Shown: piece by piece, positions 14,050 through 27,404 of the stretch
How positions within the stretch are numbered: the stretch's first letter is position 1
Layout of the letters: each line of letters begins with the position of its first letter
From: Actinostola sp. cb2023
Taxonomy: Eukaryota > Cnidaria > Anthozoa > Actiniaria > Actinostolidae
DNA: 64,000 nt
Direction of reading: 5' to 3'
Assembly: GCA_033675265.1 (NCBI GenBank)
Contig: JAUJYZ010000945.1
Coordinates: forward strand, 62,001-126,000
Position numbers and translations under genes: made by a program
Notes under the pieces: generated by a model
Databases searched by the model: none
Seen by the model: the letters and a program-made list of their open reading frames with translations, nothing else
Told to the model about the DNA's origin: nothing

Positions 14050-16953
14050 TAAAGTTTTATATACCGTGATCAATTTACTCTACCTTGATAAAGTTTTATA
14101 CTACCGTGATAAAAAATTCACTCTACCTTGATAAAGTTTTATACTACCGTGATAAAAAATTCACCTGGGAGTAGGGGTAGATTATACTACCGTGATACAT
14201 TCACTCTACCTTGATAAAGTTTTATACTACCGTGATAAAAAATTCACTCTACCTTGATAAAGTTTTATACTACCGTGATAAAAAAGTCACTCTACCTTGA
14301 TAAAGTTTTATATACCGTGATAAAAAAGTCACTCTACCTTGATAACTTTTATCAGACTACCGTGATAAAAAAAATCACTCTACCTTGATAAAGTTTTATA
14401 CTACAGTGATAAAAAAGTCACTCTACCTTCAGCAACGTTTTATACTGCCGTGATAACAAAAATTCACTCTACCTTGATAAAGTTTTATACTACCGTGATA
14501 AAAAAAATCACCTGGGGGTAGGGGTAGATTATACTACCGTGATAAAAAATTCACCTAGGGGTAGGGGTAGATTATACTACCGTGATACATCACTCTACCT
14601 TGATAAAGTTTTATACTACCGTGATAAAAAATTCACTCTACCTTGATAAAGGTTTATACTAACGTGATAAAAAAAATTCACCTGGGGGTAGGGGTAGATT
14701 ATACTACCGTGATACATTCACTCTACCTTGATAAAGTTTTATACTACCGTGATAAATAATTCACACTACCTTGATAAAGTTTTATACTACCGTGATAAAA
14801 AAAAATTCACCTGGGAGTAGGGGTAGATTATACTACCGTGATACATTCACTCTACCTTGATAAAGTTTTATACTACCGTGATAAAAAATTCACTCTACCT
14901 TGATAAAATTTTATACTACCGTGATAAAAAAGTCACTCTACCTTGATAAAGTTTTATACTACCGTGATAAAAAATTCACTCTACCTTGATAAAGGTTTAT
15001 ACTACCGTGATAAAAAATTCACCTGGGGGTAGGGGTAGATTATACTACCGTGATACATTCACTCTACCTTGATAAAGTTTTATACTACCGTGATAAATAA
15101 TTCACACTACCTTGATAAAGTTTTATACTACCGTGATAAAAAAAATTCACCTGGGAGTAGGGGTAGATTATACTACCGTGATACATTCACTCTACCTTGA
15201 TAAAGTTTTATACTACCGTGATAAAAAAAATCACTCTACCTTGATAACTTTTATACTACCGTGATAAAAAATTCACTCTACCTTGATAAAGTTTTATACT
15301 ACCGTGATAACAAATTTCACCTGGGGGTAGGGGTAGATTATACTACCGTGATAAATAATTCACTCTACCTGGATAAAGTTTTATACTACCGTGATAAAAA
15401 ATTCACCTGGGAGTAGGGGTAGATTATACTACCGTGATAAAAAAATTCACCTAGGGGTAGGGGTAGATTATACTACCGTGATACATTCACTCTACCTTGA
15501 TAAAGTTTTATACTACCGTGATAAAAAAGTCACTCTACCTTGATAAAGTTTTATACTACCGTGATAAATAATTCACACTACCTTGATAAAGTTTTATACT
15601 ACCGTGATAAAAAAAATTCACCTGGGAGTAGGGGTAGATTATACTACCGTGATACATTCACTCTACCTTGATAAAGTTTTATACTACCGTGATAAAAAAA
15701 TCACTCTACCTTGATAACTTTTATACTACCGTGATAAAAAATTCACTCTACCTTGATAAAGTTTTATACTACCGTGATAACAAATTTCACCTGGGGGTAG
15801 GGGTAGATTATACTACCGTGATAAATAATTCACTCTACCTGGATAAAGTTTTATACTACCGTGATAAAAAAATTCACCTGGGAGTAGGGGTAGATTATAC
15901 TACCGTGATAAAAAAATTCACCTAGGGGTAGGGGTAGATTATACTACCGTGATACATTCACTCTACCTTGATAAAGTTTTATACTACCGTGATAAAAAAG
16001 TCACTCTACCTTGATAAAGTTTTATGCTGCCGTGATAAAAAAATTCACCTAGGGGTAGGGGTAGATTATACTACCGTGATACATTCACTCTACCTTGATA
16101 AAGTTTTATACTACCGTGATAAAAAAGTCACTCTACCTTGATAAAGTTTTATGCTGCCGTGATAAAAAAATTCACCTGGGAGTAGGGGTAGATTATACTA
16201 CCGTGATACATTCACTCTACCTTGATAAAGTTTTATACTACCGTGATAAAAAATTCACTCTACCTTGATAAAGGTTTATACTACCGTGATAAAAAATTCA
16301 CCTGGGGGTAGGGGTAGATTATACTACCGTGATACATTCACTCTACCTTGATAAAGTTTTATACTACCGTGATAAAAAAGTCACTCTACCTTGATAAAAT
16401 TTTATACTACCGTGATAAAAAAGTCACTCTACCTTGATAAAGTTTTATACTACCGTGATAAAAAATTCACTCTACCTTGATAAAGGTTTATACTACCGTG
16501 ATAAAAAATTCACCTGGGGGTAGGGGTAGATTATACTACCGTGATACATTCACTCTACCTTGATAAAGTTTTATACTACCGTGATAAATAATTCACACTA
16601 CCTTGATAAAGTTTTATACTACCGTGATAAAAAATAATTCACCTGGGAGTAGGGGTAGATTATACTACCGTGATACATTCACTCTACCTTGATAAAGTTT
16701 TATACTACCGTGATAAAAAAGTCACTCTACCTTGATAAAGTTTTATGCTGCCGTGATAAAAAAATTCACCTGGGAGTAGGGGTAGATTATACTACCGTGA
16801 TACATTCACTCTACCTTGATAAAGTTTTATACTACCGTGATAAAAAAGTCACTCTACCTTGATAAAGTTTTATGCTGCCGTGATAAAAAAATTCACCTGG
16901 GGGTAGGGGTAGATTATACTACCGTGATACATTCACTCTACCTTGATAAAGTT
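14050..16953 (+). repeat. 43-bp satellite, block 1
   Basis: Two monomer types of 43 bp share TACCGTGATAAAAAATTCAC and end TTATAC. Type A continues TCTACCTTGATAAAG; type B continues CTGGGGGTAGGGGTAGA. A shortened join (CCGTGATACATTCACTC) usually follows type B. The A-run varies from about 5 to 9. Larger blocks repeat (for example 15020-15330 resembles 15520-15830), so there is higher-order structure. The same satellite lies in inverted orientation at 34465-46264 and 50541-53010. Open frames here are artefacts. Confidence 0.95.
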
Positions 16954-16984
16954 ATTTACTTAGTTCAGTGGTGACCGTTCATCT

Positions 16985-18770
16985 GAGACCACCTAAGCGG
17001 TACCATATCGCGGATCTGGACCGTTCAGACTGGAAATGTCGACCGGAAACGCGATAAGACCAAGCAATGTCGTTAATGATGTTTTTGTTGTCCAATCTGC
17101 TACCGACTGGCTATTGTAGGTGTGTCATCAGAGTTAAAGATGCTCAAGTTTAGTCGTTTTTTTTTACATCCCCGCTTGCCAATCTATATTTAATTTAATT
17201 TCACTATTTAATTTCATAGCAATCGCCTAGGCAACGTTTATCTTGTACAAAGACAAATTGCTGACAACTCTCAGGAAGATTGAAGTTATATCAGACTGAA
17301 ACAGTCTTCCACTCCCCGGGGTTCCCTTATATTAAGTGATGCATGGGACACTCGTCGTAAAATCTGGAAAATGACCCCTAAAAGGCCTTGAGTTTTTGCC
17401 AAGTGGGTGTGGCATGAAATAACTTTCACCCCTATATTAAGAGAGGGTTTCCGTAACTATCACGTATAGGTTGGAAGTATAGAAAAATCCGAATTTCCAA
17501 AAAGTATGCCACAATAAAGGCTTTTGGTTACTGTTTCCAAATATGTACATTTTAGGTCGTTTGGATTTTTATTTAATTTTTGGCACGATTTTTTATATTT
17601 ATCGCTCAGGAGCAGTCAAAATAGACACCAAAATCGCGAATTTTCGGGAGCGAACACAGAGAAATTTTAGCTCATCTGCAAAAACAATTAACAATAGAAC
17701 GATAGCACAAGGGCGCTAGGACAAAGACGTTGTGTGTATAAGCTATGAGTTGTACTTATCTGTTGTCTGAATTCTGAAGTATCATTGACCTTTCTGGCCT
17801 CTGTTGTCCCCTACTCGGTTGCCAGTAAGTCGACTGATTCCTGGCCAACGAACGTTTCGATTTGAATATATATGTTCCAGTCCGCTATATGTTGTCGTTT
17901 CTTATTCGGACGTTTCACTGACCTTTCGATTTGAAATTAAGTTCCAGTCCGCACTCTGCCAAACGTATAGTTAGTTATCAGTGTAAGCTAATAAGTTAAT
18001 CAAATTCGCCCTAGCATCACTAGATGCTAGGGCGAATTTGATTAACTTATTAGCTTACACTGATAACTAACTGTACGTTTGGCAGAGTGCGGACTGGAAC
18101 TTATTTTCAAATCGAAAGGTCAATGAACTGGCGGAACATACACATATTCAAATCGAAACGTTCGTTGGCCAGGAATCGACTTACTGGCAACCGAGTAGGG
18201 GACAACAGAGGCCAGAAAGGTCAATGATACTTCAGAATTCAGACAACAGAGATAAGTACAACTCATAGCTTATACACACAACGTCTTTGTCCTAGCGCCC
18301 TTGATCAGACTGAAACAGTCTTCCACTCCCCGGGGTTCCCTTATATTAAGTGATGCATGGGACACTCGTCGTAAAATCTGGAAAATGACCCCTAAAAGGC
18401 CTTGAGTTTTTGCCAAGTGGGTGTGGCATGAAATAACTTTCACCCCTATATTAAAGAGGTACCAAGTCTGAAACAATTTCATGCCTTTGCATCTTGCGGT
18501 TAATTTGCGACGCCTCGATCAGAAGCTTCGCAAAAACAAATGTTTGGAGGTCGAAAGATAATAATAAATTGTATTGTATTGTAACTATTGAGACCACATA
18601 AGGGGTACCAAATCGGGGATCTGGAAATGTCGACCGGAAACGCGATAAGACCAAGCAATGTCGTTAATGATGTTTTTGTTGTCCAATCTAGTTGGTGTCT
18701 TGGTGGTCTTTTAAAATATGAGACCACCTAAGCGGCACCCATTCGAGGATCTGGACCCCGATCATCCCCC
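16985..18770. repeat. Nested direct-repeat cluster
   Basis: Two repeats occur twice in direct orientation. R1 (GAGACCACCTAAGCGGTACC..., 16985-17097) recurs at 18590-18690 with a further partial copy at 18720-18760. R2 (TCAGACTGAAACAGTCTTCC..., 17291-17455) recurs at 18305-18454. A 594-bp palindrome lies between the R2 copies and touches the second one. No coding exon is seen. Confidence 0.75.
17709..18302. mobile_element. 594-bp palindrome
   Basis: The arms begin AAGGGCGCTAGGACAAAGAC and meet at about 18019 (GCCCTAGCATCACTAGATGC) with almost no loop. The left arm carries a small extra segment with a partial internal duplication (GTTCCAGTCCGC twice). It is a foldback or MITE-like insertion; no target duplication was found. 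Confidence 0.8.
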
Positions 18771-18794
18771 CTCCCTCACGGGCCACTCCCACTA

Positions 18795-18957
18795 TAGTCG
18801 TATGTACTCGTATTGACTCGTATGTACTCGTATTGACTCGTATGTACTCGTATATTACTCGTACGTATTCGTACATTACTCGTACGTTACTCGTATGTGC
18901 TCGTATGTGCTCGTATGTGCTCGTATGTGTTCGTATGTTACTCGTATGTACTCGTAT
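18795..18957. repeat. TCGTATGTAC minisatellite
   Basis: About 16 degenerate 10-12-bp units (TCGTATGTAC, TCGTATTGAC, TCGTATGTGC). They end about 95 bp upstream of the start codon of the USP-like/AAA gene, so they could be part of its promoter region. Confidence 0.85.
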
Positions 18958-18964
18958 TATATAA
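18953..18964 (+). promoter_or_regulatory. Possible TATA box
   Basis: TATTATATAAG lies about 90 bp before the ATG at 19052, a plausible core promoter position with a short 5' leader. This is sequence only. Confidence 0.3.
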
Positions 18965-19051
18965 GACCGCAACAACTAGCAGATTTCTTCAGTTTACGCA
19001 GTATATCGTTAAGATCGAGACGGCTACCTTCATTTGCTCTTTATAACCGCC

Positions 19052-22000
19052 ATGAATTCCGAAAACGAAATATTGATCGCCGAGTTTAGACGGTTTCTTG
19101 AGACGAAAAAGGATCAGCCTCCAATGCGCTCTAGCGCTTCCGCGGTAACTAGTTCTTTGAGGGCCGATTCGAGTTTAGCCCAAAATGTTGGACGGGTTTT
19201 TTCAGCAGTGCACTTTCCACTCAGGCCACAGCTCCCACAGTATCGGCAATTGCTCAAGGCAATCGGCCTCAACTGCCTTCCATCAGACAGCCGGCTCATA
19301 GATACTCAGGGAGATACGTCCCTTACGGAAGGAAGAAAAAAAGTGACGAGAGAAGTTACGATATGAAGTTAATTCTCGTTGACTTCATTCCACAAGTGAT
19401 GGCGACTGGTCGGACTGAAAAATTTAATGGCACAACTCTTCTGGAATCTCCCTTCCGCGTTCAAGAGCGGGAGCTAAACACCAGCATCAGGAGAAAAATT
19501 TTCGGAATTATTCGATCTAGGTAAGTTCTGGTAGATAACTTTATACATGTACAAATGGTATATCTTAATTACTATCAGCTATATTTATTCTCCATTTTTA
19601 GTGAATAGAATTGTGCATTGAAATTGACTGGAGTGGGCTCTCAGGGTGACGTCAAGTTTATATCGTTTTCAAACATTGCCAAACCTTTATTAAGAGGGCA
19701 GCCCTTTGTCCAGTACGCTTAAGGCAGGGCGTAACGTTGGCTTAATATGTTATATTTTGGTTCAACATCTATTTTAAACAATTTAGGCTTCGTTTTCGTT
19801 TGCAGTACATAAACCCCTTTTGTCGTGCGTATTCGATAACAGCGAATTTACAGAATCGTGGGTGGTCTGCATTATATAGCACTAGTTGTCGCAATGTCAA
19901 TTAACACTGTCGTCCAAAGGTCGATTACGTACAGATATGTGTACTGACGGGGGGCTCCACCCAGAGGTTCAACCCCTTACCCTTTCATATGCCACTTCTT
20001 TTTTTATTTTGCAAATGAATTCAAATTATTGTTTGACATTACAGTAACAACAAGTCCCCTATGTTTGAAAAATGCAGGTATGCTTCTTATAATGGAGGTT
20101 TTCATTACGCTACAAGAAGCGGAAAGAAAACAAACTTCTGTTTAAGTCCACGTCAGGACCTCGATGGAAAAGAAGTCTACACGTTAAAGTCAAAGTCGAC
20201 TAACAATTTATATGTAATGCTGACTGAATCAGCATCTCCACCTTTGGAACCACCTTTGGAAGACAATGAAATCGAAGAGGAAATGGATAGCGATCATGTA
20301 TGTGTTTAATATCAGTAAAATTCAGCATTCATCAGCTAAACTCTTTTTCCATGCAGATACTTTTTTGTGGATTTTTTTACGGATCGGGATTAATTAAATC
20401 GTAAAATTTGCAAAAATGCTACACGGTATTTTAGAAAAAAAAAGCAAAATTTAGTTCGCGCGTATTGACTTCTTAAAAGATATCTCAAAATTCTTAAAAA
20501 ATTCATTATATTTCCCAAATTAATATTAATTTATGCTATTCACGCTGATATTCTCTTCTTTTTGTGCCGGAATACAGGACTGCGATCGTGGTATTCTACG
20601 ATTCCCAAACGTAGCCAGTGTTCCTCAACAGCAGTCGAGATTGGACAAAGAACGGCTGGTGAGTGTATGACTGCTAGATTTATTATCTCTATTATTTTTT
20701 ATGGTCTAAAAACACTAATAATGATGTAGATACATCATCACCATCACCGATATTGCGGGGCTACTCCAATATATATGCTATTTCCATATGTTATCATTGA
20801 ACCACAATAATAATAATTAATAATATTATTTTTATTATTATTACATTATCTAATTTCATTCCCTCTTTCTTGAAGGTTTCAGAACGCCAATCCAGGAAAG
20901 AAGATCTGGGCAGAAAGGTTAGTAAAAAATTAAGGCGATCTTCGGTTTGGAGGTTTTTTAATGTAGGAGCTTTCGGCTTCCAGACTGAAACCTTTAAGAC
21001 TAATGAACTATTTTCAATGTTATGGTGAACAGTGTATTAATAATATTTAATTGATTCAGATTATAATCGTTAATACTTAACTGAAACTAGTGTTTTTTTT
21101 TAATTCTGCAGTGGCGACGCGATACATTGTCGCGGTATCGTGCCGCTGAAAACGATTCAGATTCGAGCTCAGATGATGAAGGGGGGGTTGTATCTACCGA
21201 AACCATTGGTAGAAATACAGCCAAGGTAAAACTCATTTCATGTGACAGGTGTACTGAGTCAGTATGCATGGAAAGGATGCCCATCCCAAAATCCAAACGC
21301 GATCAACCTTGGGGCATTTTGTTTTCTTTCCCGGTGGAGGACATTTGGGCCAAGTGTGTGAAATTTTACTGACCGATTTATTAGGTCTTATTACCGGTAG
21401 TGGTTTTGTGGAAGAGCCCGGGGCATTTAATGTGATGTCTTTTATGGCATCAATTGTTGTACAGCAATTATATTACTCTTTACAAGTGTGAAAATTATTT
21501 TACGTCTCTAAATTTATTTCACTGACAGCCCTTTAATGGTCATCAAGTTGTGCTGAAGGAGAGCATCAGTTGCCAGGGAACCGGTATGTATCGCTTTGTA
21601 GAATGTCGCTTAGCTTAGCTACACTGCGTAGCCAGGCTCTAGGGGAAGGGAATGGGAGGGGGACAGGAAGGGGAAAAGTAGGGGGACTGGAGAGGAGGGA
21701 GAGGAGTTGGCCCCCTCTCCTCCAGTACCCCTCCCCTATTCCCCTTCCCCTCCCCTCCTTTCCCCTAGAGCCTGGCTACGCAGGCTGCGCAAGCGTTTCC
21801 GTGCTAAAATCTTGGAACTCTTTATTTATTGCCTTTAGGTGCATGTCATAATAATAAATAATAATAATCTTTATTTTAAGTGGGTTCACAAATCAATGAG
21901 TATGAGAAGTCATTGGAAACCCCGCCTAGTCCTCATTATCGGCTTTGAAATACTACAGTACAATTTCACGAAATTTATTTTCAGTACATTTGGGGAAAAA

Positions 22001-25000
22001 ATGGATCGCTGTCAGCCAATCAGAATCGAGAAATTATTTCATGTATATTATTATATAGGCAATGATTCATTAGTATTCGTAATTAGTTTAATAATTATAA
22101 AGTAATTTGTCGCTTGGTAATAGTTCGTGAAGTAGTTCGTAAGGTTACGTTTAATAACGTTCATGGTTCCTATTTTATCATAGTTTTTATAGTTACATAT
22201 GTATTTTATAGATGGAGGAAAAACTGTTACATGTCACCCGGCCCTCTGAAAATAAAGTTGATTATTATTATTAATTATTATTAATAAAAGGGTTTTACGA
22301 TCCGGCGAATGGACACTTCAGTAGTATCACTGCAGCATTGTCACTCCTTCAACATATCAAACCATTTATGGATTTGGTCGACTCAAGGAAAAGTCGTCTT
22401 TGCCAGTTACTAAATGAGGTTAGTGCAGTCATTGAAGATATAACCACCAGACCGCTGAAATATCGCTGGCGCGCACTGATAGTTAGAATTATCTGTAGGC
22501 TCTCGACCAATGAGAATACAGATACTGAGTACATTGTATTATAACGTGATTTCACAGGTAGCCCAAGCTCACCATTTGAAGCGTTATATAGAGATTGTGC
22601 AGTGTAAATTTATTAAAAAATACGATAAATCGTTTTTAAATTGATTGTAGTTGTTCTTTGTGAGTTTATTTAACTTTGGAAAAAATTTGGTGTCGCTACG
22701 ATTAAAACTAAGCGAGTTATAGCCATTTGAATTTTACCCTATGGTGTATACCCAAAAGTCGGACTCGACCAAGTTAATCCGAGGCGCTCGAGTTGCCAAC
22801 CTTCCCTTCTTCTTAGGGTCATAAATTTTAATAAATTTATACTGCACAATTCTCTATATAAAGCTTCAAACCTGTGGTGATTTGTTAGTTTCTCGCTATC
22901 AGTTAGATGTCTCTGCTGCGGACGGCATCGGCAAATAACTGATACAGCTCGCCACTGACAAATCACGATATTTTGCTCAACCTCGTCCAATAATTGCTTA
23001 TTATTATTCCACTCGTGCGTCATTTTACCATTAAGCTACTTGTAGCCTCTTCTTACGGCGTTTTATCCGAGATATTGGGTTTCGAGATATTGGGTTACCT
23101 GTGGTGGAGGTTAATTAACCCCCACCACAGGTAACCCAATATCCTCGGACCCAATATCTCGGATAAAACGCCGTAAGAAGAGGCTACAAGTAGCTTATTT
23201 TACCATATAAATGGACAAGAGAACAGCAAAATATGCCAGCGTATTACACAGTAGCTCGCGCGCGCACGAAAAACATAGCGAAAAACTGTCCAAAACTCTT
23301 CAGGAAAGAAAGAAACAAAATCAATTGTGGAATAATAAACCCCTTATTTGGTGGTTTGATATAATACTTGCTGATATTTTACTCATTGCTCGCATTTTCC
23401 TCGCCCCACGGGCTCAGAAAAATATGCAGATTTGACTCAGTCAGTACGTATTTAGTTTACATTTTGTTAGAAGTGGAAAATCATGATTTATATACGAATT
23501 CACCCGTGAAACAGATATTAGCCAAGTAGATATTACTAGACACTAATTCCATATTGTTTTCTTTTGTTTTGATTTGACTATTCAGTAGTCACTAACTATT
23601 AGATTTTGTTTCACGGGTTACGTGCCATCACTCCATATGCCTGTTATTTTATTATCGGGCTCTTTTTTTCAATCAGATATACCAGCTCAGAGGAGAAGCA
23701 GACAAAAGGATTGCAAATCCTTTCAAAGATTTGCTTTCACTGTTAGACCTTCCTGGTGATGCTGAGGCCATTGACGTGAATGAAATAGTCCAGAAACTTT
23801 TATCAAAAATACTTGAGAATGAGGTTTGTCCTTTTCCAATAGAGCCGTTGAAATAAGAATATAAAACGTAGTAATGTTTGATCTTATTTTCAGAATTGTG
23901 CAAGTAAAAGCATCTTCTCTGGCGTCAAAAAGTCCAAAGTCGACCTTGATTCTTCCATTACTGGAGAAGTGACATTGGAAACTACTGAAGTTTTAGGAAA
24001 TGGTCAGTCTATATATATTTCTGATATGAGCAATAATAATAATTCCTAAAGATTTAAATGTCATAAAACTAATGTTTGGTCTTTATATCTGGATAAACAA
24101 TTCCTATTTGAACAAATTTCGGGGACGGGTTAAACATCGGGGGATGACCGACCGTTTGCGCCGCTTCCAAATGTCAGTTCAATCCGCTATGACGTTTTTG
24201 GTTAGGATCTCTCGATCGATTTTCATTCTCAGTTACATTTGGGTGAAAAAGTTGAGCCATTACGAAGTTCGTGTTGCAGAGATCGATGGCGACCTATAAC
24301 TTCCAAAGTGTATTTTATAGAACCCTACTAAGTGCCCCACTGATGCTCTAGAATCCAGCGTTGCTGAACTAGCACCGTAGAGCACCGCTGGATTCTAGAG
24401 CATCATGTAAGTGCCTAAGACATGAAAAATATTAAATATTTCTGCCCGGCAAACAATCCATGATTATAGCCTCCTCCACAGGCAACTCCTTTGAACTTTG
24501 GGGTTCCCCGGCACAGAGCGATGCATGCGGAGGAGGCTCAGTACCATAATCAGTTGTAACTAGTTATGGTTTTGTGTAGTTGATACTTATGCTTACATTA
24601 TTATACTATGTAGGCAAGCCTTTTCATGCTGTTGGATTTCCCGCTCCATTACAATCCAGTAACGAGCCGATGTGCCTGCGAGATTTGTTAAGTCTCGAAA
24701 TAAACGAAGCGATCGTAATACCATACGATGACTGGGAAGAAGCCTGGAAGGATAAATACCCCCAAGAACAAGAAGCGACGGGTATAAATTTGTTCTCATG
24801 AGTTTAAGAAAAAAAACTGTTTTAAAAGCTGTTTTCTTCTTCTGAAACAGATATGGATAAAACACTTTACTGCACAAAGAGGGTATTTTGGGATACAACC
24901 CCAGAAGTGGTCACCTTAATTTTGAAAAGAACCATACCGGGACAACAGAGCAAGGCAAGACATAAATAACTAACGGTTCATTAAATTATTACTAATTCGA

Positions 25001-27311
25001 AAGCACTTTCATAATTCATACTTTTCTTGCTCATTGAATCATCGAATAATCATTAATGCCAATCATTATGTATTGCAGAATAATAGAATGATTAGTATTC
25101 CAAGGGACATACCCGAATTGGACTTCATCCACCCTGAAAACGAGTGTATCCATTCCAAAGACTCCGCCTCAAACACAAGCTTTTTCCTGTTTGGAATGAT
25201 TGTGAAAGCAGAAAATACAGAGCACGATTTTGCAGTTGTCCGTATCGGCAAAGATTCTAATTCATGGTAAGTTTCATATTCATGCATGCCTGGGCCGCGT
25301 TGATAGTTAGTATAGAGATAATATGTTATACATGATCAAAAGCAAAAAAAAAACATTATTTCACCAGGTTCCCCGACAGGGTGCGGAATCACTATTTGCT
25401 AACTTACATTAGAACCACCTCATTTATTTTACAGGGTTGTTCATGATAATCTAAACACCTACGAGGTAGATATGACAGACGAGCTCTTAAAGAATCTTGG
25501 TGGAGGCGAGCATAGAGATTCGTCAAGTATCCTTTGAAATCAATGATTTAATACAATGATCCGTCACATAGCCGGCTGTAGGATATCTATTGAAAACAGA
25601 TCAAACAAAGTGTAACAAATCAGCTTGCTATACTGTATATCCATTTGTTATATTCCTTCACAAATTAATGATACAGTTACATTTGTCTATTTAAAAAGCT
25701 GGGAATCAACTGTAGTGAAAGTGCCTATTCCCGACAAGGCTATTCAAAAGGAAATCTTCTCAAGGTATATTCACTATAGTAAAATCACTATATATATATT
25801 CGACAAATAGTATATCATTTATATACTAGGCCAACATGCAGACTATTTACTAAGCTTTTTCACAGGCAGCCCAACCATTGCTTCTGAGGCTACTAAATAA
25901 TTCAATAAAATGTTATTTGAGTCTTTCTTTGATGGGTTTCCTGTGGTAGAGCGCGCGCACAATCGGCGGGCTCCCTGTACTTGCTAAGTACGCATTACGC
26001 GCGCGCTCTACCACAGAAAACCCATCAATAAAATACGCGCGAATGTAGCTGTATTTAATTTCTATTTATTATTTAACAGGTTTGGTCCAAACCCCATAGA
26101 TTGTATTGTCGTAGGTGATGAGGCCGCACCAGGTAAAATGATATGATAGTTCACAAATATAAGTCATATAAGGCTAAGCAGTGTTTTATATACCGTATTT
26201 CCTCGATTAAGCGCTAACCCACGATTAAGCTCCCCTCTCGCAAGAAATATGTCATGTATTACAGTTAGTCGCGGCCGTCGGTGTTAAAGTTATGTTTCTG
26301 AGTTCAATTCACGTTTTTATATTAAGGGAATTTCATGTTACTGTAGAATTCCGATAGTATACGGCTACCCGAAAGTAACGGTTACCCGAAAGTAGCGGCC
26401 CCTTTGGCCTGCTAAATTCGAAAGTAACGGCGACCGCTATTATCGGAATTCTACGGTATTTCATCTTTTCGAATACTACCGCAAGCAAACACGCCCGCTT
26501 TATGAGATGATATAGAATTGAATTGTTCTTCTGACTACTTTATCTCAATTTTCCGTAGTGGACTATCAAAGCGTATTTCATTCTGTTGAAGAGAAAACCA
26601 GAGACTTTGTTGGCTTAGAACCATTAAAGCAGCAGTTCCTTCGCTTTGCCAAAACAGAAATACTCAACGAAAAGAGAAAGGGCCTTGGTTACAGAGTCAA
26701 CAATGGCTCTGTAAACCATTTCATATTCCAGGGTAATCCCGGTACTGGGAAGACGACCTTCGCGAGAAAAGTTGCAGGTAATTGGGATTTGCCACGTATT
26801 TCAGACTATGCTGATTTAACTTAACCTCCTTTGCAGACGTTTTAGTTGATTCGCTTTTCTCTCAACACAAGAGAAAATCTCTCAACACAAGAGAAAAGCG
26901 AATCAACTAAGACGTCTGCAAAGGAGGCTAGATTTAACTTGAGTTTCAGGCTTTTTGTGGCGGAGGGGGAGAGAAAAAGGAAGAGTGAAGAAAAGAGACA
27001 AAATCCTTCTTCTCCTCTCCTCTCCCCCTCTCTTCCCCCTTCCTTTTCGGAAGCCAGATTCTCATAATTCCTAAAAGGCGGTCAGCTATTGCGATCGCCA
27101 CTAGTTGAACCGCTTCTTACAGACACGGGCCGTACAAGTACTATACAATATGGACACTTTCCTATAACTGATAGTTCTGAATCGGTCCGCCCCGACAAAT
27201 TACACACAAATTTTACCCTGTATTAATACGGACACCTCTGCATATTATTTTAGTAACGCTCAAAACTGAAAGTTAGATGTCAAGTGTGAAAAGGATGTTG
27301 TTATACTTAGC

Positions 27312-27404
<93 letters not shown>

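Noticed and set aside
14050..16953. CRISPR-like regular spacing
   Set aside because: Whole 43-bp monomers repeat with no unique spacers, no cas genes and a eukaryotic context; it is a satellite.
19145..19205. 61-bp GT-AG intron to explain the frame change in exon 1
   Set aside because: Donor and acceptor look good, but the resulting phase leads to an early stop. A missing T in the T-run fits better.
21264..21491. 75-codon open frame between exons 5 and 6 of the USP-like/AAA gene
   Set aside because: It is tempting (PGGGHLGQVCEILL), but no splice sites join it in frame, and the flanking exons join directly in phase 0.
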